NCBI GenBank assembly: GCA_017562135.1
Contig: QEYB01001237.1
Span: 124,001 to 188,000, forward strand
DNA from: Dipylidium caninum
Taxonomy: Eukaryota; Platyhelminthes; Cestoda; Cyclophyllidea; Dipylidiidae
DNA length: 64,000 nt
Direction: 5' to 3'
In this document: positions 1 through 12,900 of the stretch, one piece after another
Position numbering within the stretch: position 1 is the first letter of the stretch
Layout of the letters: each line of letters opens with the position of its first letter
The notes under the pieces: generated by a model
What the model was told of the DNA's origin: nothing
The model's database searches: none
What the model saw: only the letters and a program-made list of their open reading frames with translations
Translations under genes and position numbers: made by a program

Positions 1-74
1 TTTCTTTCTCTTTCATGGAAATGAATCCAGTGATTTGTGGGTACGTATGATTACCGTAATTTATCCTCATCCAG

Positions 75-3000
75 GTTGCATTTAATGCTACAGCAGAGGA
101 GTTCAGGCTTCAAATACCTTTCTATCGCCTTGATCGGAGCGCTTCCGCCTATTGTGGGGAGGTCTTCGTTTTTAAGGATGGGAATAGAAAGCAATTCGAA
201 GCACAGGAAGATGGTTCGTCATGTGGCTTATCCCCAATATCTCTAATGTCGACCACCGTATAGCTTTTTGAATTGTAGATGACCTGACCTCGCAGATGAA
301 ACGTTTTGTTGAAGAAAACCGTCATCCTGCCTTTGGTCATATTTCATCATATGATCTTCGGCAGATGACGCTTGACTCCACTTCGATTGTCTGTGTCTTC
401 TTAGTCGATTACACTTCAGATTCCACGAAATCGTGAGTTTCTTTAAATGGCTGAAAGGTGATTCTCCTTATTGGTTAATTTTTGACTTTTCCGTTTCAGT
501 TTTAAATCAATTGGCAGAGATCTTGCTTTCCAAAATTCGCAAGATTTACCAAATAAGTGAGTGATTTTTAGTGGTTTCTATTTTATTTCATACTTTGATT
601 TTTGGGATTGCTGTATTTTTAGGTAATCCCTCCCATTTATTATCCAACGTTGGTTAGCCACTGTTTAGTAAATCAGATAGGATTTTTCGAGGAATATCCC
701 AGAATGTGATTTTTAGTTTTGCTATTTGACAGTTTTTTCCCTCAAATTATTTATTGTCTTTTTAATTACCGGGATGGTGATATCGCAATTTTTTGCTCCT
801 AGCCACAGCAGGGCTTCTGAAGACCGCTAGACTGCAAAAAAGGTCGGCTTATTAATTAAGAGGAATCGTGGATTACTGCTCTTTGATGTTATGGTCTTCA
901 GATGAAACGAATTCACTGACATTTCGTATAAAAGCTGTTGGTTAATCACTGAACGAGGGTCTATAATTGTAGATACATTGTAACCTGACCGACAAGATCT
1001 AATTGTTCCGGAGTAAAGTGCCTTATATATTTGTGTTTTGATTTTTCTTTTGCTAAATATAATGTTCTTTTTCTCGCCACTTTTTTAAAACCCAGGCCTG
1101 TTCCTTTGAGTAAATTTATTTAGCCTTGGTCGCTGAGTCGATATTGTTGAGATCTAGCCATGGATACGCTTCGTTGTTGGATATTGTTAATCCATTCATG
1201 GAATATAACATCTTTATACACATTTATCCACCCATACCGTGGTTGAATTTCGCCTCAAGAATGGGTAGTTGTCTTCCAAATCTCGATTCCATGCCATTTA
1301 TAACGACTTTCTTCTTTATATTTTCCCAAATTGCCTCTTTTCTTCGTGTGAAATCTGTTCCTGTTTGATATTGATGAAACTTATTTTAATAGCGTAGTGG
1401 TTAAAATAATTGGGATAATTAATTGAATACAAATCAGTTTGTTGAATGGGTTGTAGAAGCATTCAGGTCGTCAGTGATGTACTATTTTCACCCTTAACAT
1501 CCACCAGCCGCCTCAAATTTGCGTGGTCAATAGATGCTCGCGGCCTTAGCAATTTGGCACTAACGAATTTGGAAGCGCCAAACCTCCTACTTTACTGTCC
1601 AGCCAATCAGACCTTCATGCTGCACCCGCTGTACTCTACGCCACAAAATATTTCTGCTCTTAGTAGACAGCAAATTGCTGCCTTTTTAGAAGATGCGGCC
1701 AATGGGCGACTTCCAGTGAGTTTATCTTACTTAGGATAAACTGTACGCCTTGATGTCGCGATCCCTCGCAAGTTAATTTTTTGGCAATAGTGAGGTTGCG
1801 ATTCCTCTTCTTAGTTTCTCCTTCGTATTACAGACAAGTCTTTGCTCTTCTTTCCTGTCATAACAGTCCGTAACCTTTTGAGTTATTACTTTATGCTTTT
1901 CCTTAAGTTTTTTTTTGCATTTTTATTGAGTCTCTATTTGAAGCCTAACGTCTGATCTGACATTTGTCCGTGAAATGCTCTCGGGATATCTTGCCGGGAA
2001 TAACGTAGGCCTTTAGTTTTGAATATTAGGTTTTGTTTATTTGTAGGTATTGTAGGTATAGAATTTCCGCATACTTTTAATACACAAAATTGGTTCCTCA
2101 GCAAGCACTTTTAATTGAGTTAAACACTAAGTTATTTGTGAATATTAATGGGTCTTGAGAATACAGTGTTTTTAAGTGTTCTCTCATCTCAAGCTGCTGT
2201 TCAAAATACACATTAACGTTTAGGGTCGTCGTTATCTTTTTGGTCTTGAATTATTACGTATATTCTTCAGAAACCGCTGTTAAATAGGTGTTTGAAGGAC
2301 TTTTAAGATGTCCTACAGGCATATTTAAATGTCATTGTTTTCTTTAAAGTGAGAACTTAGTCATTTGTCAGTGTTTTTCTTTACTTGTTCCAGTTGTCAA
2401 CTTGACCCTTGTGTATTGGCTGAGATTAAGAATGTCAACTCTTTTTGCAGCTTCCTCTCACAACTAGCCACGTGTAGCCGGTGACATTGAATTTAAAAAT
2501 CCCAGCCTCCGCCATGGAGTTCACCACTTTATGCCGCTTATTAAATTGTTTTAACATGTGTCGACTCGAATTTATTACAATACCTGACGCGCCAAGAGGC
2601 GCCACAACTACTTATACTTGTGGATGATACCTCTAGTCACCTTAACCGTTGACATTGGCATATTCACCTGGCAGGATTTATTCCCTACGTAATAGAGTCT
2701 TGGAGTCTGCGTTGTACTGCTCCATCCGACGTGTCTTAACGTTTCATCTCAATCGGCTTTCGTCTTGTCCAATTTACTTCCTCGTCATAACTTTCTTTTC
2801 AGTGTCCCACTACAACGTTTCATAACATGAACTCTGTATATTAGTGGATCTTGCTTTCTCTATGTCCATAACCAAATTTATAGATCTGACATGAATAACT
2901 TACTTCGTTTAAAATTGACTCAAAACAAGTTCTTAGTTTTCAATTCAATTCGACCATCATCGGAGAAGTAATCCATGTTGACGTTCTCCTTTAGATTGTT

Positions 3001-3554
3001 TTTTCAAGTTTTAATTAACTATCTTTTGATGAACACTGGTTCCTCTTTTACTCAGCTCATCCTGATTCCATTTCTCTATTAGTAAAACGACTAGTTTAAG
3101 GCTCCTGCTAATTTTAGCGATACGGCGGAAGGGGATGGCTGACTTCACTCTACCGTTTTGTCTTCAATCTCTACACCGCTTCTTTGGTGAGTTCTCGCAC
3201 CTTATTAGCGCTTTATCTCAAAGGCTCTCCTTAACCGTATTCTCCGTATTGCAGAATTTGGTACAAACCTCTCCCCTCATCGCGTTGGCAACGTTCGGAA
3301 TTCCCCTGTCCTGCTTTTCATGCCTAGTGTACTGCGTTTGTTGTAGCTCCTTTGACGCCTTGGATGAGTCCGAAAGCGATTTGAGTGCGTTTCAAGATGC
3401 CAGTCGAGCCCATCTTCTTGATCGAGCAGTCCTGAAAACGCCCTTGTCGTCGGCGACTTTTGAAGACACTGTCAGGGCCAGATCCATATATAGAATGTTT
3501 GGCGGTATGTTCCAACCGTTGAGTTACACTAACAACTCACTGGAGGCTACTTGA
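75..3554 (+). CDS. TMX3: TMX3-like thioredoxin-related transmembrane protein, 5' partial
   Basis: Exons 75-213, 279-432, 500-556, 1457-1715, 3118-3186 and 3255-3554 join with matching phases (1, 2, 2, 0, 0) into 325 codons plus stop. The N-terminal catalytic thioredoxin domain would lie upstream of the window. Recognisable blocks, in order: VFVFKDGN, EDGDLTSQ, a second thioredoxin-like fold, FLEDAANGRLP, YGGRGW, and one membrane span in TSPLIALATFGIPLSCFSCL followed by a cysteine-rich patch and an acidic cytosolic tail. The order and the SPL..FG.PL membrane segment match animal TMX3, a type I ER membrane protein of the disulfide-isomerase family that oxidises or rearranges disulfides. No lysine-rich ER retrieval signal is seen at the C terminus (ends in NNSLEAT), unlike many TMX3 proteins. 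Introns range from 65 nt to 1.4 kb. Family assignment is strong; activity cannot be judged without the CXXC domain. Confidence 0.88.
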
Positions 3555-4670
3555 AGTAGTTAATGTCAAGCGCATTTTCGCGCTCGTACGACTAACAGTC
3601 CTTGCAATTGAATGCCATGTGTTTTTGAAGTGCGATTCGCTTCTGCGAAGAAAGCGCAGAATACCGGCTTCTTTCCGGTCTAGTTGTCGAGTACTAGTTT
3701 GAAGCCGAGACTGCATAATCTTATTGTCTCATTTGTGACTATTTCATTGCCATTCCTGCTCAAATGCCTTTGAAGTGATCCTTTTTCCGATATGATTTTC
3801 TCTGGAGCGCGCATAACCATTGAGTTGGTTAAACCCGAGGCTGTCTGATACTCGCATGATTCGATTTCTTTGTTCCCCTTAAGAACGAAGTCGAGGTGAA
3901 AAGCCAGACCAGGGGGAAAAGAAGTCGGCGTATGTGGATTCGCGAAAAGATCGGTGAGGTTAAATGGGTAGAGTTTTACCCTATACTTGATCGCAGTCAC
4001 TTTGACAGAATATTAGCTGAAAATATATGGCAGGTGCTTCCATACTTGCGTCTCATTTGTTGTATCCTTGCTCGGAAGTTCCGTCGGGGTCCTAGTGGTG
4101 TTAACGTCTCCTCTATCATTTTTTAACGGTTGACAAGTGGCCTAGGCTCAGGTGAAAAAACGTATCGAGGAACCATCTTGGTCCTAAACTATCAGACTGT
4201 CTCTCTGGGGGGGGGGGGGGCAAAGGTGTTATCAAAATATGCTCAACATGCAACTTGGAATTATTACCTAAGATCCAAATTCTACTAATTGATGTTTTGA
4301 AGTATTTTGCTACTGGGGAACGAAATGTATTAATGACTGGCTATAGCAGAGTAAAATGGAAAAGGAATTTAAGAAAAGACATTGGTCAATCAACGACATC
4401 GAGTAATAGAGTAAGTAAAGTTGCCACATCTTCACATCCTGCCATGGGAGGGAGAATGTGTCAACGATGCGTCTGTCAGGCATTTATTATTTTTTTTTGA
4501 CACCAAGACGTGTACCTCTTTTTGTGAGGTAGTACAAAATAAGAGGGAGAATCCACTTTTTCCAACAATCCAGACGTCGTGTGTTCAAGGCTTTGGTTCC
4601 TCTGTCACAAGGTCTGACATATCCAAGTGCATGGTACACCGGCAGTTGAATTTCGTCAAAAGTGGATGTG
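3555..4670. other. Intergenic, convergent between TMX3-like and cyclin-like 1
   Basis: Lies between the ends of two converging genes. Short ORFs occur on both strands (a 106-codon one at 3680-4000 minus) but show no family motif, no convincing splice context and mutual overlap. A 14-base G run sits at 4207-4220. I see no further gene. Confidence 0.5.
4207..4220. repeat. Poly-G tract, 14 nt
   Basis: Uninterrupted run of 14 G. It is a likely place for length variation and sequencing error. Confidence 0.95.
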
Positions 4671-6453
4671 TCATAATTTTTCCATACTCCGGTGAAGAGT
4701 ATTTCGCAATAATAGGCTAAATGCATTAAATAAAGGGGCAGTTGTAAATATTTTCAGTGTATTTGGCTAGTAGAGGAGGGGAAGTGGAAAAAAAAACATT
4801 AATTCATGTAGGCGAGTTTAATGGGCTAAATTTATTCTGTCAAACAGTTTAACAGATTATCCTTCGGAAGGTGATGAGAACAGAGCACGAGAAGACAAGT
4901 TGAAGTAATTACCAGAAAGTGGGGGGGATATTTTTTTTCTCTGGAGATGTAAGTCTTTGCTTCTTCCAGTAACATGCAATAGGCTAAAGAAACTTCGTAC
5001 AGATCTCGGTTTTCTGCGCAATGGGTGTATCTTGCCAAATCCCTTGGCCATAATTCTAGCATGTCAAATGGGTGATAGGACGGCACGCCACCCAAAACGT
5101 GCCCAGTAGATAATAGGATTCGTCGAAGAAGATAAAGGATCGCGGAACAACGAAAGTATGCTGGATATCGTGAAAGATTGTAGTCCATCAGGCCCAAGTC
5201 AATTAAATAGTAGCATATGATGGTAAACTAGATAAAATAAAAGTTGTAGCAGTAGTTAGGAAATAAGGGGAATTGTCATCGAGGTACAATAAATCCGTGC
5301 ATATCCGTTTACCAGTTTATTATAATAAGGAGGAAAGTCCCTGCACTTTTTCATAAATTGTCTGAGGTAAGTATGCAGAGTCGGATATTCGAGGTCGGGA
5401 CCCATAACTTGTCGTAAGTGTTCTCCCCAATTTTCTACCTACAGGCGGACAAATTGATAAGTTACTGATGTCTATTAGTGATCTGCGGCTGGGCATACGG
5501 ACCTCTTCTATTTCAAAATGACCCCTGCAGAGGAGATGTGCTAAGTCCGGCGTTATGGGGACCTCTGGTGTCACCGTCCTGAGTGCTAACCAAAAAGCTG
5601 CGCAAGCCATTAGTAAAAAATTGTCACATTTGATTTGCTGGGTCCATAGGTAGCGATCGGCGAAGGTAGAGGCGAGATGTAGAACCTCGTTCGAAGTTTT
5701 ACTGAGAAATTGAATCTGATGGACGGCGATTTTAGTCAACACACCACTGATAACTGGGGAAGGGGGGAAGATAAAGACCTTCTCTCAACTCCTTACCCGC
5801 ACCAACAAGCATAAATCTTCTGACGGTGTTCTTGGCTGACCTCACTTTTTAAAAGGGCATAGGGGTTGAAATCTTTCGCAATTTCATCGTCCTTATCTTT
5901 CAGAGCATAAAATTTCTACAAAACGGATGAGTACCGTGGTTATCTCAGTGTTTAACACACTACAATGGCAACATGTCCATGTTATAAGCTTACAAAGTGA
6001 AAGCTAGATCCCATCGACACTTCCGCCATATCCTTCCTTCTCATTAGACTTAACAGGGACCCTTTGGCAACTGTCGAAGAGACAAAATAACATATGCATT
6101 GAATGTCTACAATTTATGCTTTGTTGACATATGGTTTTCATCGGGGCATATGATATTAACAACTTAGTTGTCGACAGAATCACTGTACCTGGTATTGGAG
6201 AACACTCGGGATTAAAGTATTCTTCAACCTCACGAACTTCTACATCATCCCCTAAAATTCGAAGGATCGAAATTTAGCATTCCTCCAAGTTATACTCACT
6301 AACTGTATTAATTACGGGAAGGCGAAAGATTTTGTAATGTGAAAAAGTGTTGAATGCCCGGTAAACGATAAGTGGGCAGTAGTACGAAATAGTAAAGTAG
6401 GTGTGCTTACGCGGAGTTGATGGAATCGCTTTTGCCGCTTCCGATGCACTCAT
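4671..6453 (-). CDS. Cyclin-like protein 1 (divergent mitotic-type cyclin fold)
   Basis: Minus-strand exons 6453-6411, 6251-6189, 6070-5994, 5915-5797, 5746-5503, 5438-5313, 5227-4913 and 4766-4671 sum to 1083 nt (360 aa plus stop). The start ATG at 6453 begins MSASEAAKAIPSTP. The cyclin box runs from the 5915-5797 exon (NPYALLKSE) through TSNEVLHLASTFADRYLW and FLLMACAAFWLALR to the 42-codon exon with LRQFMKKCRDFP; the C-terminal cyclin fold follows with LIDLGLMDYNLSRYPAYFRC and LLRRIL. Cyclins bind and activate cyclin-dependent kinases. The canonical MRAILVDWL helix is poorly kept and the box lysine region reads LALRTV, so kinase binding is uncertain. Core exon sizes match cyclin-like 2 and 3. 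The last exon was placed by phase and by alignment to the paralogs' FEKYN segment. The gene converges on TMX3 and diverges from cyclin-like 2. Confidence 0.8.
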
Positions 6454-8009
6454 AATTCAGACAGGAATTTACTTTAGTATCACCAAAATAAACATTTAAC
6501 TTACTTTACAAAAATGCCCTCTTTCTTCGCGTGAATAAAATAGCTAGTGAGACACCGAGTTGGTGAACATACCGGAAAAGTTCAAGCAGAGGGGCAGAAT
6601 GAATGGGACTTCAGGTCAACCGGAGAAGCAGCCACTTGTGAAAGCAGCAAACAACTTCGCTCCAGTCGCTCGCGCGTCTCACCGATTGCCGATAAATCGA
6701 TAAGCATTCGGCTGCGGACGTAGTCAACGCAGAAAATTAAAGTTTGCGCACTTAGTCGTCGCATGGACGGCCGGTGACGTGATCATGGGACTACACAAAG
6801 CTTTTTTGCTATTTTTAAGTTCTGTTGCAAATGTACAACCTGACGTATGCTTAAACGTCCCGCACTCAATCGGCTTTACCGCCTCCTCTTTAACTCCATA
6901 CTGCCCAGCATCATTCACCCGTATTTCACCAATTATGCAAATATCATAATTTCCATGTGAGAATGCTCTGATTGGAGCCTTAATCTGCTGAATCTGGTGA
7001 TGTGTCTATGGCAATTTGAGAAAACTATCATAACAAATATCGTACGCCTCGAGACTTGACCAAGCACTCCTTTTCACCACATTATAACACTAGTTTGTTC
7101 AAACTTTCGTCACCAGTCACTACCTTCAGGTAAAAGTTAACTATAGAGAGGGGAGTGGTTCTCGGCGGTAGTTAAAGCCCCTTTAGAATTCGCCGACCTT
7201 GGCAATAATCACTCTCCTCGTCCATCTTCTCATGGTTCTGCTTTAGCAAAGAGCAGCTAATGACACCGCGCTTCATCTCAGCCCACGTTAATGCGGTTTG
7301 CTGCAACCCCACAGGCGCGAAGTATTCAGCAACGGTTCTATGCTTTTTCGGATGCTTAACACTTTATTTACGCATCACAAGAACACACTCATCTTCCCGT
7401 TTTGGATGTTCACATAGGATGAGTGAGGTCCTCGCCTCCACTTCCACTGTGGAGTGTGGGGCTTGTTACAGCCTCCATCGTGTAACTGTTAAAGCCGGGC
7501 GATTTCGCTTTTCGATGTGGATCATAGCAATAATATATGCAGATATAGTTCTACATGGATAAATATGACATTGTTGGAAATTTACTTCCTCAATGCATTT
7601 GTGCCGCAAAAAACACTAGGAATTTCGAGAAGTGAATGTCCAAAATGAGAGAGATGAAGGCAGTGAGAGAATGTTTTCAGGGTCCTCCAAATATTCACCA
7701 TAATGAATTGAACATTCTTATGACCCAAACCCCAAATATATCTTTTGTTGAGTGATTTTCACCCCCTAAATGGCAATTATTTCAGTTAGGCATTCACAAA
7801 CACATCATTTGGGGTCTACGAACTCAGTAAGGTCACCCAAGTGCCATGTAAATGGTAGACATGTTGACGCCAATGCTTGAGTCGCCGAATGGGTGTCGCG
7901 AATGATTTGACGACATGCGTCTATCGGTAATTGGTGATAGTAGAAAAAGTATTGATCGAGTGATAATTAAATTAATACACAGTTGTTGAAATCCATTCAC
8001 ATCTCTTAC
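6454..8009. other. Intergenic between divergent cyclin-like genes
   Basis: Presumed upstream region of cyclin-like 1. Minus-strand ORFs at 6582-6764 and 6724-6918 and a plus-strand ORF at 7260-7562 have no recognisable motif. One or two could be exons of the unassigned minus-strand transcript whose exon is at 8010-8119, but I could not join them by phase. Confidence 0.35.
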
Positions 8010-8119
8010 TTGGGTGGAGGAAGGCGAGTTCTCCAGTCCGTCATTTGAGTCGGCTTCGTCTTGGGACACGATAACACGTGTGCGGAGTTTATGTTCTAAA
8101 CGACGAACATCGGGTATGC
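8010..8119 (-). CDS. Unassigned minus-strand coding exon
   Basis: A 110-nt open segment flanked by a good acceptor (pyrimidine-rich, TTTCAG) and a good donor (GTAAGA). Phase is 1 in and 0 out, encoding 36 residues that start IPDVRRLEHKLRTRV and end with an acidic, serine-rich stretch ending SSTQ. I do not recognise the family. It lies on the strand opposite cyclin-like 2, about 160 nt from that gene's proposed start. It could belong to a small gene between the two cyclins, or to a far-upstream exon of cyclin-like 1. Confidence 0.4.
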
Positions 8120-8276
8120 CTGAAATGAAAATGTACTTTATAATTATAGTCGGAAATTCAGGAGAGTAGTTACAATACTTCCTCGGGTCATTTGGGGGGA
8201 AATCTGCTGCTACAACCATCCTTATTAGAAGATTTGTCAACTTTCTCAAACTTAAGCTATGCCACTTGCATGTTCA

Positions 8277-9964
8277 ATGACGGGTAAGACGTCGGGTAAG
8301 TTAACAGCGCTGTTTTTTTGTTTATCAATTGTCCGCCTTGCTTAGTGAATAGAGATAGATATGAATAGTTATTGTGTACAACGCACAATTAGTGCAATTA
8401 TCTAAAACTTTCATAATACCGTTGCATTATGACGACAATCTCAGCTGAAACAATGTACGCAAGATTATACTAAACTTAATTATCTTACTTGTCTTTCAAA
8501 GATGAATGTAACGAGTCTAGAAAACTTTCGAATACGATTCTTCCCGATGCGCTCGAAATGCGGATGCCCTACTATGAAAGGGTGAACCTTTTGAACATAT
8601 TCATACTCTCGCCTGGCTAAATTGGCGGAGTTACTGAAAAGCGTAATATGCTGCTTTTTAGATTTACTACGTAGAAAAGGTGAAGGATATGAAAGTGTTG
8701 AAGGAATTCACCCCCAATTCCCTCATCCGAAGTGGCATTAACATGGCATTCCGTGCGCACGTGTTTGGATGGATGATAAAGGTAGAGAGAAGATAATAAT
8801 GTCCTTTATATACACCGTCATAATATGCAAATATGCAGAAGTCACTTTTTGTCTTTCCAAGGTGCAAAGGTACCTCGATGTATCAACAGAAGCTGTACAT
8901 CTTGGTGCTCTCTATGTGGACCGATACATGTGGCGTAAAACAATAAATCTGGAATATTACCTTCTACTTTCGGCCGCGGCCCTTTGGGTAGCCGTCAAAA
9001 TGACAAGGCAACCGATGTTCTCAGGGGCTGAATTAATATGCTCATTACCACAAAATGAATACACAAAGGAACAGGTTGCTTATTTGGGCATCTACTCTTG
9101 AGCTCCCTAGTTCCATGGCAAAATCTACTGACATGGTTGCATTTTAGCTAATATCCATGGAGGAACATTTACTGACGACCCTGGATTTCGACGTTCTTTG
9201 TCCAACTCCGCTTACTTATCTCGGAATTTTCCTCAAACTTTGCCGTGATATTCCAATCTACCATATGAGATGGGTGAGCATACGCAACAATTACTTTTAA
9301 TCAAACCGCTTAAGTCTATCCATTTTTATTTCTGCTTAATATGTTTCAAAATTGCCACCTTTCAACTTATTTCTAGGTCAACCTCGTATGCAGATATGTC
9401 ATCGACTTGGGCTTGGTGGAGTATAGGTTGTGCCAACATCCAGCCTTTTTACGGTGTTCAGCCGTTATTTACCTAGTCCGTCGTATTCTACGACTCTACG
9501 GCGGCATGATACAGGTTGAACGCCAGAAATTTCCTGTCCAGAGCATCAATGAATTTAATATTCTGCCTCTTTGGCCAAAGGAATTGGAATCACTGACGGG
9601 ATATTCGGAACAAAGCAACCTACTATCAGTGGCTCACCTCTATGGGCGCACTGTTGGAAAAGACCAGGCTTTTTATGTGTCCCAACCAAGATTATCCTCT
9701 TATATTATTGGTAATGTTGTAATTACTATTTCTCTTGAAATATTTTTAATGCTTGAGAAAAACACGTCTTATACAGAAACCATATTTGTATTCACTTATT
9801 TGATGAACTTTAGTTTTATAGGTATTACATGAAATTGCTTTCGCACTAATTTTTTTTCACTTTTTCATATTTAGCCTATATTTGAGAAATACAACACACA
9901 AGACACAAGTTGGATTTCGACTCATCCGATTATGCTAAAATTCTCCTTCAAACGATGTTTTTAA
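8277..9964 (+). CDS. Cyclin-like protein 2 (best-preserved cyclin box)
   Basis: Exons 8277-8295, 8502-8581, 8662-8781, 8862-9074, 9148-9273, 9377-9715 and 9875-9964 give 987 nt (328 aa plus stop). The 120, 213 and 126 nt core exons encode the cyclin box: FRAHVFGWMIK (the MRAILVDWL helix), VHLGALYVDRYMW, YYLLLSAAALWVAVKMTR (a box lysine kept), YTKEQ, then EEHLLTTLDFDVLCPTPLTYL, the classic helix-5 motif of mitotic cyclins. The second fold has VIDLGLVEYRLCQHPAFLRC and a terminal PIFEKYNTQD segment. Two points are weak. The start exon (MTGKTS) was chosen because its donor phase fits, and further small exons may lie between 8296 and 8501. The donor at 9716 is also weak; the stronger donor at 9711 would put the next exon out of frame and stop early. 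A possible poly(A) signal AATAAA is at 10152-10157. Confidence 0.82.
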
Positions 9965-12900
9965 CGATTGCCAGCAGTAAAACATTTAATCCGCCTGGTA
10001 CAAAACATCACGAGAGCTAACGACTCAGGAGATAAGTACGCAGCGCGTGTACTGGTCACATCCACTCATTCATTATTAGTGGATGAACCTTCCATTCTTC
10101 TATAATACCTCGAGAAAGAGGTGCACTTTCCTGTGTCTTTAATTTTATTTGAATAAACTTCAACATTCGTAATATCTAAAATTCGCCTACCAAAGTTCAA
10201 GTAGCAGGGGAGCGGAGCATTGGTTGCTCTATCTTAGAAAGTAGTCCTCCGACGTCAGTGGCTCTTATGCGTAATTTGCTTGGTTTTCTCCATTTTGTGC
10301 CGTCACAAGTGGCAACGTGTGTCGAATGGGCATGCTTCGTGCCCATCAAAAAGTGCTTAAAAAAGTCTCTTAGCGGATCTGCGATCCCAGTTCTCATTTC
10401 CAGGTTAGGCCTTAACGAGGCTGTCGAAGGGAGATTGGAAGGCATTTGACGAAGTGCTTATCCTGAGGCAAATTAATTTCTGAGCAGATGAGTCTTTCGA
10501 TCTTGGCCCTTTTATTGAGTCGTATAAACGCTTCGGTCTTGCACATCCCTCTAGCGTCCATTCAGGAATATTAACGTACAAGGATACGATTCGGGATTGG
10601 AAGATGCAAAGGAGTTAGACAGTCGCCAGGCTTTTCTACTGAGTAAAACGAAATGATGCGAAGTAAGCAGGATGCAGCGCTGACAGGATGATGAAGTATT
10701 GGATGCTTTCTCATCTAACTTCTCAATCATGACTTCTCATACCCCGTGGATTGTTACATTTCTTTCAACGCCACAATACATAGCAAATGCCTAACGCTTT
10801 CAGGTGAACTTAAGGTCTGTTTTCCTATCCCAATCGTCTCTGCCACTCCTTTACATTCAACATTTGTCTTAGTGACATAATTTTTTCAATATAAGTGTAT
10901 TTTGGCGTTCGTGCGGAGGAATTCTTCACTCTGTTAGTAACAAAATAGAGTTGCGCTGTGATTGAAGCTGGTAGGTTGGTTTGGAAGCATTTGGAGCTAC
11001 TGCTGAGCTTATGCGCGGCCGCGCGGCCATTATTCAGAGCCACAATGAAATTGTCACTACCATTCTATTGTCTATTGAAATTCCATTCCCCATTTCCGTT
11101 TATTGTAACGATATTTTCGTGGAGGAGTATATTTACTTTACTCTCCAGCTCCGGCTATTCACGAAGACTGAGTAGGCCGACTGACATTTCACCTTTTCAT
11201 CCTTACATTTTCGCCCCTAGCCACGAATCTTGCGGTATGCATCGGCCTTAACTACGAGTGTAGGCGATAGGCACGTGCTTCCTCCTTACTCAAGAGTGTG
11301 CAGGAGATTTGGGCTTAATGTATCTCTCGCTGAATTCATTCTGCATCGCCTTTACTAGCGTAGATGGTACAACCCTAGAAACTATGACATGGTTACCAAA
11401 TGACGAGCAACGTTGATTGACTATTTACGTTGATTGCCGCGTGAACGGGACGAGGAAAGAGCTGCTCAGCTAAAAAACAGCACCACTAAGGCATAATTTC
11501 TAAAGGAAAGCACTCAAGAGTGGGATACAAAAGGAGTGCATTGACAAAAAATTAATCAAAACGGTGAATATTTGTACCAAAGAGGGCAGTGGCCGTCGGA
11601 TGAGAAAAAACGTAAAATAAACGGCGTCCCATTTTCCTGTGCCTTGAATATGATTAATTGGAGATCGAAAAACCCACTGGGGAGTTCCACATCCAAATAA
11701 GGGCCCAATAACATTAGATGGGCTCTTCACTAAGGCGAGAGTTAAGTCTGATATAAAAATTATAAGGGGAGTAAAATAAGACGTGTTGAAATACCTATTG
11801 CTCATTTGCATTAGTTGCTGCAAGTTAAAAAATGGCAGTACGCCGCCCCAGTACCTCAGCAATCAACTTCATAATGAGGTTGGTGTTCTGGCTTTGCATT
11901 CCTAGAGTTTTGATGACGGCCACATTCATTACTTTCCCCTATCTCCCTTGAATGGAGCGGATTTCGCGTCCGCGGTATGTGTTCGTCGGTTTTGATGGTC
12001 ACATGGTGAAGGCTGTAGAGGACCTTGAAATTTCACCCTCTCCGAATTACAATCCAAAATGGGAGTGGAGACGAGGATAACACTCATCCCAAGTGAGTGT
12101 CCGAGGTGGGAAGGGCGTGTACCTGAGAGGTGTAAGTAAAATATCGAACATCGAAAGGCACATAGCACCGTTGCTGCACATTTTGCGACTCTTCTGCGGA
12201 TTGAGTATCTAAGGAATTGGAGTAAATCAAACGAAAGTTAGCTGAGATGAGGTGCGGGGTTAATATCTCTGTACTTATGAAATCGAAATTGTTAGTGGCG
12301 ATAAGCGGCGCGTGGCGGTGACAAGTGATGAAGGATTTGAATACTTTGTTTTTGAAGTTTGAAAACACGTGATGAATTTGCTTTCCTAAAGTGGACTTAT
12401 AAGAAGATCGACGTGATGAGTTTTTATTGTCAAGGTTAGCCAATTGGAAAAAAATTTTAAATTTCACTGAGAATTCCTTTACTTTAGACGCGAATATCGG
12501 CAAAAAACAAGATACAGGCATGTCGCCTGCCAAGCTGCTTATATTCCGCCTTTCTTAACTTTCATTTCCTTATTGTATGGGATATGTTCAGATTCCTGAC
12601 GCTTTAATTAGATAAATTAACAAAATATGTAGATTGCGTTTAAAAGGTCATTACAAACTTATACCCACCACAGTGCCCATAGGGCAAAACTCTATTTCAT
12701 TTATTTCCTCAGCTCAACAACTGAAAACTGCAATCGAAGCCTTCCCACCCGGTTGCACATATTATGTTTGTTCTGGAATATAATACTGATGCATCTGACT
12801 GATTTCTTCTAGCCGCATCAGCTTCCACACTATTTGGCTATTCACTTAATCCATTTACTTACAAAATCACCCTTTACGATGTCGTATAAATAATAAATTG

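Noticed and set aside
5747..5800. Frame mismatch between two cyclin-like 1 exons
   Set aside because: Using the acceptor at 5747 instead of the one at 5716 gives phase 2 continuity and adds ten codons, so no lesion is needed.
11500..12533. Minus-strand ORFs of 120 and 149 codons
   Set aside because: No motif, no splice partners, hydrophobic and basic composition typical of random AT-rich reading frames.
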